Assembly (NCBI GenBank): GCA_032209605.1
Contig: JASFXZ010000043.1
Coordinates: forward strand, 1,164,819 to 1,228,818
DNA from: Mactromeris polynyma
Lineage: Eukaryota > Mollusca > Bivalvia > Venerida > Mactridae
Direction of reading: 5' to 3'
DNA: 64,000 nucleotides
The notes beneath the pieces were generated by a model. The model saw only the letters and a program-made list of their open reading frames with translations. It was not told where the DNA came from and ran no database searches. Made by a program: the position numbers and the translations under genes. Below are positions 1-13,126 of this stretch, one piece after another; the first letter of the stretch is position 1; the number at the start of each line of letters is the position of its first letter.

Positions 1-685
1 CATATACACTATGTCTCCCCCCCCATATACACTATGTCTCCCCCCATATACACTATGTCTCCCCCATATACACTATGTCTCCCCCCATATACACTATGTC
101 TCCCCCCATATACACTATGTCTCCCCCCATATACACTATGTCTCCCCCCATATACACTATGTCTCCCCCAAATACACTATGTCTCCCCCCATATACACTA
201 TGTCTCCCCCATATACACTATGTCTCCCCCATATACACTATGTCTCCCCCCCATATACTCTATGTCTCCCCCCATATACACTATGTCTCCCCCAAATACA
301 CTGTCTCCCCCCATGTACACTATGTCTCCCCCATATACACTATGTCTCCCCCCCATATACACTACGTCTCCCCCCCATAGACACTATGTCTCCCCCCATA
401 TACACTATGTCTCCCCCCATATACACTATGTCTCCCCCCCAAATACACTATGTCTCCCCCCCATATACACTATGTCTCCCCCCATATACACTATGTCTCC
501 CCCCATATACACTATGTCTCCCCTCATATACACTATGTCTCCCCCCATATACACTATGTCTCCCCCCAAATACACTATGTCTCCCCCCCCATATACACTA
601 TGTCTCCCCCCATATACACTATGTCTCCCCCCATATACACTATGTCTCCCCCCATATACACTATGTCTCCCCCCATATGGGGGAG
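1..685. repeat. C-rich minisatellite, about 22-24 bp unit
   Basis: About 30 head-to-tail copies of a unit built from CATATACACTATGTCT followed by a run of five to eight C. Length variation between copies lies almost wholly in the C run. The array reaches the left edge and stops at CATATGGGGGAGACATAATA. It lies in the intron before the transporter exon at 781. Open frames across it on both strands are low-complexity and not genes. Confidence 0.95.
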
Positions 686-780
686 ACATAATAAATTGCT
701 TGCATACTACTTGACAGTTCATGTATCTAACAAAATAAATGCATACAGCATGACTAAAATAATTTGACATATATTGACAG

Positions 781-855
781 GTGGATCAGTACCGGCAGAG
801 TTAGGGGAGATGGATGGTAGAAACGCTGCAGCAGCCACTGTGGGACTGGTTAATG
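781..855 (+). CDS. SLC37-like sugar-phosphate transporter, penultimate coding exon (partial gene)
   Basis: An acceptor ending TTGACAG precedes the exon and GTAAAT follows it. Translated from its third base it reads GSVPAELGEMDGRNAAAATV then GLVN, with one base left over that joins in phase to the exon at 3179. The pattern (small residues, then ELG, then an Asn-Ala-rich ATV.L.NG stretch) matches the late transmembrane segments of the SLC37 family of the major facilitator superfamily (ADLG...ALATVT.IVDGTGS). SLC37 proteins exchange glucose-6-phosphate or glycerol-3-phosphate for phosphate, mostly in the endoplasmic reticulum membrane. Upstream exons are outside the window. Another MFS subfamily is possible. 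Confidence 0.72.
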
Positions 856-3178
856 GTAAATATTTATACTCCTTGCTAAGATTTCTTGTCCAGTTGGAGT
901 GCCTTGCGGAAATTATCATCTACTTGTCTGTTGTTGAGTAATGATATTTCATTTGTTATGGGGCAGATTGTACCAACCTTCATAATTATGTTTATAGCTT
1001 CTTTACTGTACACCCTTATGTACAGATGTGATCGATGGAAGTAATTCTGAATGAATTCATTTTGCGACTTTTTGTTTTTAGCTTCTGTTGTCATGTTTGT
1101 CTATTGAAAGTTGATGCCTTCTCCTTCAAAACTGCTTGAATTTGTAACGGCCAAAAACTCATTGAAAAGTACTTAATTTTTTTTTGGTAAATTGCCCTTG
1201 AATTCTTCTTCTGTGAATAGAAAAAGGACACGAAATAACAAACCAACAGTGATGAAAAAGGCGAAAAAGCCATCTTCGACAGGGCCTACTGCAACTCAAT
1301 TATAATGCGATCGGGGGGGGGGGGTCCAAGACTCACGACTGCGTTAGAATCCGACCGCGGTATAAATCTATAGACATATTAACCATACCAACTATATAGT
1401 GTTGTGCCTACTACGTATTCATAAATTTCATATTGGTTTAATAAAAACATGCAGGTAGATGAAAATATATAAAATTTGTTTATGCATTATAATTCTGAAC
1501 AATTTAAAAACAAAATGGACTAATGAATTATTTAAAACAACGCTAAAATGTGGTCATTTTCTTTCGACAACAACAACAACAGAAAGCGACATTTGGCTGT
1601 GTGAACTACATAGAAAATGTACAAGCCCTTCTAAGTCTACAGCTACAGCTAAAGGGGGTTAACCGGCATGATCACATCAATTACAAAGAATTGACTGCCA
1701 TCTGATCAGACATGAAAGAGGTTCCTGATGTGGCAAACGTGCACAAAATGTGAAAGCGGAAATCAAAATCGAATTAAAAACATGCCCATCAGCCCATCAT
1801 AGCAATCACTCAAATGAGTAGCTTTTTTCTAATTGGTCAAGGTAATGAGAATAATTGAACGTGGGCGTGTCTAGACAACTCTGCATCAGCTACATCAGTT
1901 ACGTCATAGATTCAGCACAATCCAAGGTCAAATTATGTGGATGTTTATGGAATGTGTTAAAAAATCTGTGTAAATATTGTTTGTTATCAATTGGACATAT
2001 ATCTCAGTAGACTTATGGCTGCTTATATTCAATTAAAGAAATATCCCCAATACGGGATTGCCGTTCATTAACAGCACATGATTTCGCGAAAGATTAGATA
2101 GCAAATCGCAGAAAACAGACAATTTTGAACAATTTTTCTTCCTTTGTAAATGAATTTTAGGATTTTTCATGAAAAAAATTGGGAGCCACGATGACATCGC
2201 GTTCTAATGGATATCTCGTTGTAACCAACCGCGTAGTAATGGATATCTCGTTGTAACCAACCGCGTAGTAATGGATATCTCGTTGTAACCAACCGCGTAG
2301 TAATGGATATCACGTTGTTACCAACCGCGTAGTAATGGAGTAGTCGGTACAGAACTCAACTGGTTATATGCCCTCACGCTGTGTTATTGATATGTGCTGC
2401 AGTGATGGTCATCTCAGTGGTTAAACTTGAACAATACACTGTAACCTTATTCTATATACGGAAAAAATCTACATTTATTGTCCTTGATAATGATGAAAAA
2501 GTACTTGAATTTTGTTTAGGAAGTAATGTATGAACCAGGATGAATTCATTGATAGCATTCTGTACAATAGTAAGAATATCAAAGCAAATATATACACTAG
2601 TTGCCTATTTGTGCTATGCAAACTGTAAAAAAGATGCCTTCAATATTATAATATTAGAACTCAAGATTGGAAGGTTGGTTGTTATCCTTCGATTTCTTAA
2701 TATCATTACCATTTCTTCGGTTTTTCCTAGGATCTTTCAGCTAGGGTTTGTGTTTGAAAAATTGTGGGCATTAGTTAATTTAGGTTCATGGATATGCAGT
2801 TTATACTTGACAACAGTTTTAGGGGTCCCAGGGATGCACAGTTTGTTGAAAACGGGAGTCCCTAGAAAGAAAAGGGAGTCAGGGACTCAAGATTTCTGTG
2901 TCAGGGAAATCCCTGGGTAACCATTCTCAAAGTTTCATAGTTATCATTTTAAGACAATCTACAATTGAGCACAACCACACTTTTTAGTTAAAACACGATG
3001 AATTTTGATAATTACATTTGTGGTTTATATAAACCCAAACTGTCAGACATGAATGCAGACAATATTATAGATAGTTACTCTGTTTTCTTAATGCTACAAC
3101 TAATGGTACTTCTTACAAACCAACAATTATTTCTTATCATTGTTATAGACATATACATACATTCTGTATATATTTCAG
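856..3178 (+). other. intron of the SLC37-like gene
   Basis: Phase 1 intron (GTAAAT ... TTTCAG). Apart from the 32-bp repeat at 2206-2338 it holds AT-rich unique-looking sequence, a G run at 1314-1323, and a stretch at 2815-2920 in which GGGAGTCCC/GGGACTC words recur in both orientations. I see no exon; the flanking exons join in frame without one. Confidence 0.7.
2206..2338. repeat. 32-bp tandem repeat, 4 copies
   Basis: Four near-identical copies of a unit containing AATGGATATCTCGTTGTAAC and ending CCAACCGCGTAGT. The last copy differs slightly (ATCACGTTGTTACC). The array lies within the transporter intron. Confidence 0.93.
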
Positions 3179-3378
3179 GATTTGGTAGTGTGGGAACATT
3201 TCTTGAAGGACCCATTATTGGTGTTATAGCAACAGCTTACGGCTGGTCGGGAATGTTCTATTTCATGATTAGTGTGACATTCATCGGAACTTTAGCTGTG
3301 TTTCGAGCATCTGTGATAAAATCTAGACTTCCAAAACCTATTCCTGATGAAATCTCATTAAAAGTACCATTAGTATGA
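3179..3378 (+). CDS. SLC37-like sugar-phosphate transporter, terminal coding exon
   Basis: The acceptor is TATTTCAG. The first two bases complete a Gly codon left open by the exon ending at 855. The exon encodes FGSVGTFLEGPIIGVIATAY, GWSGMFYFMISVTFIGTLAV and a short basic-to-acidic tail ending SLKVPLV, then TGA at 3376-3378. Two hydrophobic segments fit transmembrane helices 11 and 12 of an MFS carrier; GFGSVG...GP..G.I....GW...FY is the SLC37-type arrangement. The tail has no KKXX endoplasmic-reticulum signal at its end, unlike some family members. About 90 residues of the protein are in this window. I see no clear AATAAA soon after the stop. Confidence 0.75.
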
Positions 3379-3788
3379 AAATGACTGTGTAAATAACTTA
3401 TTTATTAGGAATGGTGTGATTGTGTGCAGTTGTACTTCAGTGATGTGTGAAAGTATAGTGATCAATGTGACAATGAGGACGTTTTAATGTTTCTAATATA
3501 TTATATTTATGACATTGAACTGTGATTTTACCTGCCGAGGTATGGGATGCGTTCACAAAAGCTTACCAACACTTGTTTTAAATTTATACAATTATTTATC
3601 TGTATAAATAGTTCCCACATCTACAATATTTACAAATTTGTGTTCACTTTTGTGAAATCAGCAGTATAACATAAATACTTTCAGAAATAACTGATATTTT
3701 GATGCCACCAGATCTTTTAACTGATGTTGAAATGAATTCACAAGTGAATATAACACAATCACTAATGAATAGAGATATTCATTTAGTT

Positions 3789-4135
3789 ATACCCCCACAA
3801 ACGAAGTTTGAGGGGGTATATAGGAGTGTCGGTCTGTCGGTTTTCATGGTTTCCGGACGATAACTCATGAAAGGCTAGACAGATTTGAAAAATTTTTGGT
3901 ACACAGGTGTAACATCAGAAGATACAGGTCAAGTTCGATATTGGGGCTGGTGGGGCCAAGGTCAAGGTCACTGTTACTGAAGGTCGGTCTGTCAGTTTTC
4001 ATGGTTTCCGGACGATAACTCATGAAAGGCTAGACAGATTTGAAAAATTTTTGGTACACAGGTGTAACATCAGAAGATACAGGTCAAGTTCGATATTGGG
4101 GCTGGTGGGGTCAAGGTCACTGTTACTAAAAATAG
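3789..4135. repeat. hairpin-headed repeat with a 154-bp tandem duplication
   Basis: Starts with ACCCCCACAAACGAAGTTTG then AGGGGGTATA (C-run/G-run hairpin). A segment beginning GGTCTGTCGGTTTTCATGG at 3831 is repeated with few changes from 3985. Both copies contain TTTCCGGACGATAACTCATG and GAAGATACAGGTCAAGTTCG. Likely part of an interspersed family; class unknown. Confidence 0.7.
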
Positions 4136-4810
4136 TTTCTCTTACTTTCACTTACTAGCAAATGGTTTGTTTTTAGTTGTAAACGACTTATCTTTCTGTG
4201 AAAATAACTGTTATTTCTAGCATATTGTTTGATATATTTTGCATTGATTTAGTTCCATTTTGCCCAGCTTTTTGTGAGCAATTCTATACAAGTTCAGTTT
4301 TTTATTTCACAGGAACTGTTGATTAGTTCTTACTGTTCTGTTGGCAGCATTTTTGGTTTATTACATTCAGATACTAGCAAATGGTTTGTTTTTGTTGTTG
4401 AAGACTCGCCTTTCAGTGAAAATAACGGGATTTCTTTTAAAATCCATTGAAATAAGGCATAATATAATGTTATATCCAGGTAGTTTGATTATTTGATTAA
4501 ATCTGTGAAACTGCAGTCAAGGACAATGGAACAAAATGTCTTGATTGCGAATATAAATTGTATCAATTTAATACGCTTTGTTGCTATATTTGTTCGAATT
4601 TGAATGTTAAATGTTCAGATCTTGGGAGTTAAAATCAAATATATTGGTGTTACTAGTTCATACTCTAGTCGAATGTATCATTATATTTCTTTGTGACAAA
4701 GTGCTATATATTACTGTTCATTTTTTCTATTTTATTGATTTTGACCTGACTCCCATACTGTGGTATTCATATCACCTCCGAAATATTAAAATGTACACAA
4801 TTCTTATTAT

Positions 4811-5071
4811 AACCCCACTTCAAAATATGCAATGGGGGCTATATGGGAATCACCACTTGTTCCGTCATGTCACATAACATGGTTTTCCATGAATTATTTC
4901 TACCAAGCCTAGTTGTGTATATTGTCGGCACATTCTGATTGTGGTCCTGTAGTGATAGATAGTGATAGATAATTTCATTGTCTTGACTGGCGGCCATCTT
5001 TGAATTTATCAAAAATATGTCTGACAAAGCGGTATTGTGGGGGTATTAATCACCTTCAGTGATAGCTCTAG
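4811..5071. mobile_element. hairpin-headed interspersed repeat
   Basis: Begins AACCCCACTTCAAAATATGC then AATGGGGGCTATATGGGAAT and ends TGTGGGGGTATTAATCACC then TTCAGTGATAGCTCTAGTTT. The C/G-run head and the CTAGTT tail resemble the copies at 5312, 24330, 31651 and 44949. No coding capacity seen. Confidence 0.5.
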
Positions 5072-5311
5072 TTTCATATGAAAACGCTGTGAGATTATTG
5101 TGTAGTATTGACATAGTTACACATGGCCGGGTAATTTTTTCTTCAAGAGTAATTTCAGTCTTTTATTCATTCATACTTTAATGTAAAGCATGCAAATTCC
5201 ATTGTATGTGAAACTGTTATATGTAATAACAAAGTCAGTAAATGTAAGACTGTTTCCTTCGACATTAGTAGAAACAGAAAAGTTGATGCAGAATTCAGCT
5301 TTTAACTTTTT

Positions 5312-5534
5312 GTGCCTCCCACAACATTGTGTGGGGGGGAGCCTTAGACTTACCCTTGTCTGTCCATATGTTCACGTCAAATCTCAAGTATATGATCTTG
5401 AGTAACAAAACTTCATAAGAATATTAGTCACATGAAATTGCAGTCTGTTTTTTAGATTGCCTTTATTTAGGAAGAGCAGAGTTGCACCCCTTGATTCAGT
5501 AAAGTGGGGAAACCTGTGGACACATTTCTAGTTC
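5312..5534. mobile_element. hairpin-headed interspersed repeat, short copy
   Basis: Head CCTCCCACAACATTGTGTGG then GGGGGAG, followed by ACCCTTGTCTGTCC, and tail GTGGACACATTTCTAGTTC. Head, GTC-rich body start and tail are shared with the copies at 24330, 31651 and 44949, so this is one dispersed family of variable internal length. Confidence 0.6.
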
Positions 5535-5878
5535 ATATCTATAACTGTTCATTGCTTGTAAATAGCACTTGTATTTTCTCTCAATGAAATTGTAAATGTA
5601 TGAAGGTACATACATGCTTTTATGCCCTAATCTTTTAGTGATCTTTGTGAATTTTTAACCAATCTTCCCTGGACTGCTATAAATATGGGGTTTCCCTTAA
5701 ATCCTGTAGTACACAATGTACATATAACAACGTACCATTAAAATCATGCTAGGATCGCAATGAACACAATTTCATGATATTACATCCGACCAAACTTCAA
5801 TTGATTTAAATCAAACTGCTTGTACCCCTGGTAAATAACGATTTGGTATTTCAGACATCTATTGGCAACTGCAGTACA

Positions 5879-6027
5879 TACAGCAAAACCTCACTAAATA
5901 CCTCCTCAATAATAAGTCCATTTTCACTGTTTTGCTCTTTATTCAGCCTCAATATTAAGACCACCTCAATAAGAAGACCAGTTTTCAAGGGTCCCAATGG
6001 TGGTCTTATTATTGAGGTTTTGCAGTA
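5879..6027. mobile_element. TIR element family P1 (MITE-like)
   Basis: Imperfect TIRs: a left end CAGCAAAACCTCACTAAATA and a right end whose reverse complement follows the family consensus TACAGTAAAACCTCAATAAT. The interior includes AAGACCACCTCAATAAGAAG and GACCAGTTTTCAAGGGTCCC. Other copies: 28690, 43770, 47255, 53168. TA-flanked CAGT..AACCTC ends suggest a non-autonomous pogo/Tigger-type element (inference). Confidence 0.8.
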
Positions 6028-6431
6028 TATACATTGGCTGCCATATTTTTTGGTATCATTTTTCATTCTTCTTATATGTATTTCATGCTTTCTTACATTA
6101 TCTGACTTTGAGCAAATCTTACAAATAAATGAACAAACTGATATTATGTGTCATTGTTATCATCATTACCAACCTGAAAAAGTCCCAACATCTGTAACCA
6201 AATACTGACTGAAACCAGTCAGCCTAGTTTAGTTGGTGTAGAGCAAGGTTCAAACTATGGGGGAGATATATGTGCTCCGTGACAAATTGTCCTAAGATAA
6301 TACATCCATTTATTTGTCTTCCACCTCAGATTCATAGGCTGAAAGTATTCAGCTGCTTGTGGAAGAACAGGATAGCACTTACAGAAATTGAATGCTAGTA
6401 ACAGGTCAATTAACCACCATATATAACAGAC

Positions 6432-8930
6432 TGTCGTATGTAACTAATGCTGAATGTAACTAATGCTGTACGTAACTCCCGCAATACATAACTACCACTG
6501 TACAAATCTCCCGCCATACATTACTCCCACCATACAAGAATACCGCCGTATGTAACTACCACCATACATAACTACCGCCGTATGTAACTACCACCATACA
6601 TAACTACCGCCGTATGTAACTACCACCATACATAACTACCGCCGTATGTAACTACCACCATACAAGAATACCGCCGTATGTAACTACCACCATACAAGAA
6701 TACCGCCGTATGTAACTACCACCATACAAGAATACCGCCGTATGTAACTACCACCATACATAACTACCGCCGTATGTAACTACCACCATACATAACTACC
6801 ACCGTATGTAACTACCACCATACAAGAATACCGCCGTATGTAACTACCACCATACAAGAATACCGCCGTATGTAACTACCACCATACAAGAATACCGCCG
6901 TATGTAACTACCACCATACATAACTACCACCGTATGTAACTACCACCATACATAACTACCACCGTATGTAACTACCACCATACATAACTACCGCCGTATG
7001 TAACTACCACCATACATAACTACCACCGTATGTAACTACCACCATACATAACTACCGCCGTATGTAACTACCACCATACATAACTACCGCCGTATGTAAC
7101 TACCACCATACAAGAATACCGTCGTATGTAACTACCACCATACAAGAATACCGCCGTATGTAACTACCACCATACAAGAATACCGCCGTATGTAACTACC
7201 ACCATACATAACTACCGCCGTATGTAACTACCACCATACATAACTACCACCGTATGTAACTACCACCATACATAACTACCGCCGTATGTAACTACCACCA
7301 TACATAACTACCACCGTATGTAACTACCACCATACATAACTACCGCCGTATGTAACTACCACCATACATAACTACCACCGTATGTAACTACCACCATACA
7401 TAACTACCACCATATGTAACTACCACCATACATAACTACCACCGTATGTAACTACCACCATACATAACTACCACCGAACATAACTACCGCCGTATGTAAC
7501 TACCACCATACATAACTACCGCCGTATGTAACTACCACCATACATAACTACCACCGTATGTAACTACCACCATACATAACTACCGCCGTATGTAACTACC
7601 ACCATACATAACTACCACCGTATGTAACTACCACCATACATAACTACCGCCGTATGTAACTACCACCATACATAACTACCGCCGTATGTAACTACCACCA
7701 TACATAACTAACGCCATACATAACTACTGCCGTATGTAACTAATGCCATACATAACTACCGCCGTATGTAACTAACACCATACATAACTAACACCATACA
7801 TAACTACCACCATACATAACTACCGCCGTATGTAACTAACGTCATACATAACTACCGCCGTATGTAACTACCACCATACATAACTACCACCGAACATAAC
7901 TACGCCGTATGTAACTACCACCATACATAACTACCGCCGTATGTAACTACCACCATACATAACTACCACCGTATGTAACTACCACCATACATAACTACCG
8001 CCGTATGTAACTACCACCATACATAACTACCACCGTATGTAACTACCACCATACATAACTACCGCCGTATGTAACTACCACCATACATAACTACCACCGT
8101 ATGTAACTACCACCATACATAACTACCACCGTATGTAACTACCACCATACATAACTACCGCCGTATGTAACTACCACCATACATAACTACCACCGTATGT
8201 AACTACCACCATACATAACTACCGCCGTATGTAACTACCACCATACATAACTACCGCCGTATGTAACTACCACCATACATAACTACCACCGTATGTAACT
8301 ACCACCATACATAACTACCGCCGTATGTAACTACCACCATACATAACTACCGCCGTATGTAACTACCACCATACATAACTAACGCCATACATAACTACCG
8401 CCGTATGTAACTAATGCCATACATAACTACCGCCGTATGTAACTAACACCATACATAACTAACACCATACATAACTACCACCATACATAACTACCACCGA
8501 ACATAACTACGCCGTATGTAACTACCACCATACATAACTACCGCCGTATGTAACTACCACCATACATAACTACCACCGTATGTAACTACCACCATACATA
8601 ACTACCGCCGTATGTAACTACCACCATACATAACTACCGCCGTATGTAACTAACGCCATACATAACTACCTCCGTATGTAACTAACACCATACATAACTA
8701 CCGCCGTATGTAACTACCACCATACATAACTACCGCCGTATGTAACTAACGCCATACATATCTACCGCCGTATGTAACTACCACCATACATAACTAACAC
8801 CATACATAACTACCGCCGTATGTAACTAACGCCATACATAACTACCGCCGTATGTAACTACCACCATACATAACTAACGCCATACATAACTACCACCGTA
8901 TGTAACTGACATATACTTGTATAATCACCA
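6432..8930. repeat. minisatellite A: alternating 16-bp CATACATAACT / GTATGTAACT modules
   Basis: About 2.5 kb of alternating modules of the types ACCACCATACATAACT and ACCGCCGTATGTAACT, giving a 32-bp dimer. Variant modules (ACAAGAATACC, CACCGAACATAACTA, TAACGCCATAC) recur in clusters, and a run with ACCGAACATAACTACGCC appears at 7890 and again at 8490, indicating block duplication. Stops occur in most frames, so no long ORF results. Confidence 0.95.
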
Positions 8931-11850
8931 CCATACATAACTACCATAGTACCTAACCACCACTGTACATAACTACCATAAGTACATAACCACCACTGTA
9001 TATAACTACCGTAAGTACATAACCACCACTGTATATAACTACCGTAAGTACATGACAACCACTGTATATAACTACCGTAAGTACATAACCACCACAGTAT
9101 ATAACTACCATAAGTACATGACAACCACTGTATATAACTACCGTAAGTACATGACCACCACTGTATATAACTACCGTAAGTACATGACAACCACTGTATA
9201 TAACTACCGTAAGTACATGACAACCACTGTATATAACTACCGTAAGTACATGACAACCACTGTATATAACTACCGTAAGTACATGACCACCACTGTATAT
9301 AACTACCGTAAGTACATAACAACCACTGTATATAACTACCGTAAGTACATGACAACCACTGTATATAACTACCGTAAGTACATAACCACCACTGTATATA
9401 ACTACCGTAAGTACATAACAACCACTGTATATAACTACCGTAAGTACATAACCACCACTGTATATAACTACCGTAAGTACATAACCACCACTGTATATAA
9501 CTACCGTAAGTACATAACAACCACTGTATATAACTACTGTAAGTACATGACAACCACTGTATATAACTACCATAAGTACATAACCACCACTGTATATAAC
9601 TACCGTAAGTACATGACAACCACTGTATATAACTACTGTAAGTACATGACAACCACTGTATATAACTACCATAAGTACATGACAACCACTGTATATAACT
9701 ACCGTAAGTACATGACAACCACTGTATATAACTACCGTAAGTACATGACAACCACTGTATATAACTACCGTAAGTACATGACAACCACTGTATATAACTA
9801 CCGTAAGTACATGACAACCACTGTATATAACTACTGTAAGTACATGACAACCACTGTATATAACTACCATAAGTACATGACAACCACTGTATATAACTAC
9901 CGTAAGTACATGACCACCACTGTATATAACTACCGTAAGTACATGACAACCACTGTATATAACTACCGTAAGTACATGACAACCACTGTATATAACTACC
10001 GTAAGTACATGACAACCACTGTATATAACTACCGTAAGTACATGACCACCACTGTATATAACTACCGTAAGTACATGACAACCACTGTATATAACTACTG
10101 TAAGTACATGACAACCACTGTATATAACTACCGTAAGTACATAACCACCACTGTATATAACTACCGTAAGTACATAACAACCACTGTATATAACTACCGT
10201 AAGTACATGACAACCACTGTATATAACTACCGTAAGTACATAACCACCACTGTATATAACTACCGTAAGTACATAACAACCACTGTATATAACTACTGTA
10301 AGTACATGACAACCACTGTATATAACTACCATAAGTACATAACCACCACTGTATATAACTACCGTAAGTACATGACAACCACTGTATATAACTACCGTAA
10401 GTACATGACAACCACTGTATATAACTACTGTAAGTACATGACAACCACTGTATATAACTACCATAAGTACATGACAACCACTGTATATAACTACTGTAAG
10501 TACATGACAACCACTGTATATAACTACCGTAAGTACATGACAACCACTGTATATAACTACCGTAAGTACATGACAACCACTGTATATAACTACCGTAAGT
10601 ACATGACAACCACTGTATATAACTACTGTAAGTACATGACAACCACTGTATATAACTACCATAAGTACATGACAACCACTGTATATAACTACCGTAAGTA
10701 CATGACCACCACTGTATATAACTACCGTAAGTACATGACAACCACTGTATATAACTACCGTAAGTACATGACAACCACTGTATATAACTACCGTAAGTAC
10801 ATGACAACCACTGTATATAACTACCGTAAGTACATGACCACCACTGTATATAACTACCGTAAGTACATAACAACCACTGTATATAACTACCGTAAGTACA
10901 TGACAACCACTGTATATAACTACCGTAAGTACATAACCACCACTGTATATAACTACCGTAAGTACATAACAACCACTGTATATAACTACCGTAAGTACAT
11001 GACAACCACTGTATATAACTACCGTAAGTACATAACCACCACTGTATATAACTACCGTAAGTACATAACAACCACTGTATATAACTACCGTAAGTACATA
11101 ACAACCACTGTATATAACTACTGTAAGTACATGACAACCACTGTATATAACTACCATAAGTACATAACCACCACTGTATATAACTACCGTAAGTACATGA
11201 CAACCACTGTATATAACTACCGTAAGTACATGACAACCACTGAATATAACTACTGTAAGTACATGACAACCACTGTATATAACTACCATAAGTACATGAC
11301 AACCACTGTATATAACTACTGTAAGTACATGACAACCACTGTATATAACTACCGTAAGTACATGACAACCACTGTATATAACTACCGTAAGAACATGACA
11401 ACCACTTTATATAACTACCGTAAGTACATGACAACCACTGTATATAACTACTGTTAGTTCATGACAACCACTGTATATAACTACCGTAAGTACATGACAA
11501 CCACTGTATATAACTACCGTAATTACATGACCACCACTGTATATAACTACCGTAAGTTCATGACAACCACTGTATATAACTACCGTAAGTACATGACAAC
11601 CACTGTATATAACTACCATAAGTACATGACAACCACTGTATATAACTACCGTAAGTACATGACAACCACTGTATATAACTACCGTAAGTACATGACAACC
11701 ACTGTATATAACTACCGTAAGTACATGACAACCACTGTATATAACTACCGTAAGTACATAACCACCACTGTATATAACTACCGTAAGTACATGACAACCA
11801 CTGTCCATAACTACTGCTGTAAGAAACTACATTTTTACTGTCGTATATAA
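8931..11850. repeat. minisatellite B: 33-bp unit, about 87 copies
   Basis: The unit comprises AAGTACATGACAACCACTGT followed by ATATAACTACCGT. It is joined without a gap to minisatellite A, and both share the ...TATAACTACC/CATAACTACC core, so B probably arose from A or from a common ancestor. The 33-bp length keeps frames open on both strands for up to 858 codons, giving 11-residue repeats; the overlapping frames and lack of any non-repeat domain mark these as artefacts. Each plus-strand unit contains CCGTAAGTAC, a close match to a 5' splice site. Confidence 0.96.
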
Positions 11851-12511
11851 CTATCACTGTACAGAATTACGGCCACAGTACATAACTTTTACCTCTAATT
11901 TTTAAAATATAATTCTAAATAAAATAGTAAAACTTTTATTATATAGACAACATAGAAAATAATCTTAACTGTATCAATCAGGAATTGCCTAGCTAAATTA
12001 TTGTCAGGGTAAAAACAAACAAAAATTGTGCACAAAAGTCATTAACTAAAAACTCTGTACAGTTGTTAAAATCTTTGCTGCTAAGTGATTTTCATGAACT
12101 ATCACGTTACCAAAATACATACCGACTATTTTTGTTAATGTAGAATGTGAAATCTTGAAATGACGGAGAAATTTGAATATGCATTTCATTTCCATCAAAT
12201 TTTACGCTTTATTCATTTAAAAACAAGTTGGAAAACATGATAATACGGACGTTTACTATGGTCCCTTAATTTACAAATTGGCGTAAATCAGTTACGAAAA
12301 CTCAGATACAATGTCATCATATTTTTCATATGTCTAGTGATTTTCACGTCTGAGGCACCAGAAATTGTGAATTACTACTTGCTTGCACAATTATCTTGAA
12401 TATCAGAGAATAAAAGTAGGAACAATCATCACTTCATACATCGTCACATGATCCATCCACATCCGGTAACTTGGCTCCATCTGTACTATATCGTGGATTC
12501 ATTGTTGCATC

Positions 12512-12677
12512 TCATTCTATGGCTTCCATAACCATGGGAACCAGCTCCAGCCAGAATTCTCTCTGACGCACATACAAGAATTCACCTTGCAAATCAACTT
12601 CATCAAAAATCAGATAGTTCTGATTGTCTAACTTGTATTTTAGCCATGTCGGCGATGACTGCTGAGGATTTGGATTC
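12512..12677 (-). pseudogene. carboxylesterase/cholinesterase-like, last exon
   Basis: On the minus strand an acceptor ending GTTCCAG is followed by G then AAT CCA AAT CCT, encoding NPNPQQSSPTWLKYKLDNQN and ending in ELVPMVMEAIE and a TGA at 12512-12514. It joins in frame to the upstream exon, giving the FAKNG-NPNP motif normal near the carboxyl end of type-B carboxylesterases. This exon itself is undamaged. A TTTATT on the plus strand at 12208 could be a minus-strand AATAAA; unproven. Confidence 0.8.
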
Positions 12678-12902
12678 CTGGAACAAAGGTCATAAAACAG
12701 ATGGCGAGAAAGTGAAACAAGACTATCCACTTTCATATGCACAGGCCTCCTAGCAGGACTCAATAAAAATTAGGGTCTTATAAAGGTTGCAATTCAGCAA
12801 ATGAAGGTTTTCAGGGCATTTTCTGCTAAAATAAAGAGCAAAAAAGGCAAATTTTGACCAATTAATTTGATGCATCGATGCGGCTGAGATGGGCAGCTCA
12901 AA

Positions 12903-13077
12903 CACAGGAGATTGACATGAGTTCTCTCCATCTATGCTTCTAGAGTTATCTCCATTTTATAGAATGTGTATAAATTAGAACCATATAATTATAAGCACAC
13001 TATACTATTTAGAAGGGATAAAGGAAGAGAACTCTAGATTGGACAAAGGGAGAAAATTTGTGACAAGCTACTGTGAC
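12903..13077. mobile_element. inverted-repeat element family G
   Basis: Left arm CACAGGAGATTGACATGAGT then TCTCTCC; right arm AGAAGGGATAAAGGAAGAGA ... TTGTGACAAGCTACTGTG. The same two arms occur at 29098-29705, 32883-33133 and 57601-57696. No coding capacity. Confidence 0.65.
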
Positions 13078-13126
13078 CTCACACTAGCATGTACAGGAAT
13101 GACAATATATCGTGTCTAGAGAAGTA

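Larger units (their letters stand above)
3379..6431. other. intergenic / 3' flank with interspersed repeats
   Basis: Between the transporter stop and the large minisatellite. It holds the hairpin-headed repeats at 3789, 4811 and 5312 and the TIR element at 5879 listed separately. The rest (3379-3788, 4136-4810, 5535-5878, 6028-6431) is AT-rich; I see no conserved protein in it. Text near 6222-6260 looks weakly tRNA-like. Confidence 0.6.

Noticed and set aside
11..714. Frames of 226 codons in the C-rich array
   Set aside because: Low-complexity translation of a 22-24 bp repeat; overlapping frames on both strands.
8858..11434. Open frame of 858 codons (minus) with 778- and 801-codon frames in other phases
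   Set aside because: The 33-bp unit is divisible by three, so several frames on both strands stay open at once; the products are 11-residue repeats with no start context, domain or splice evidence.
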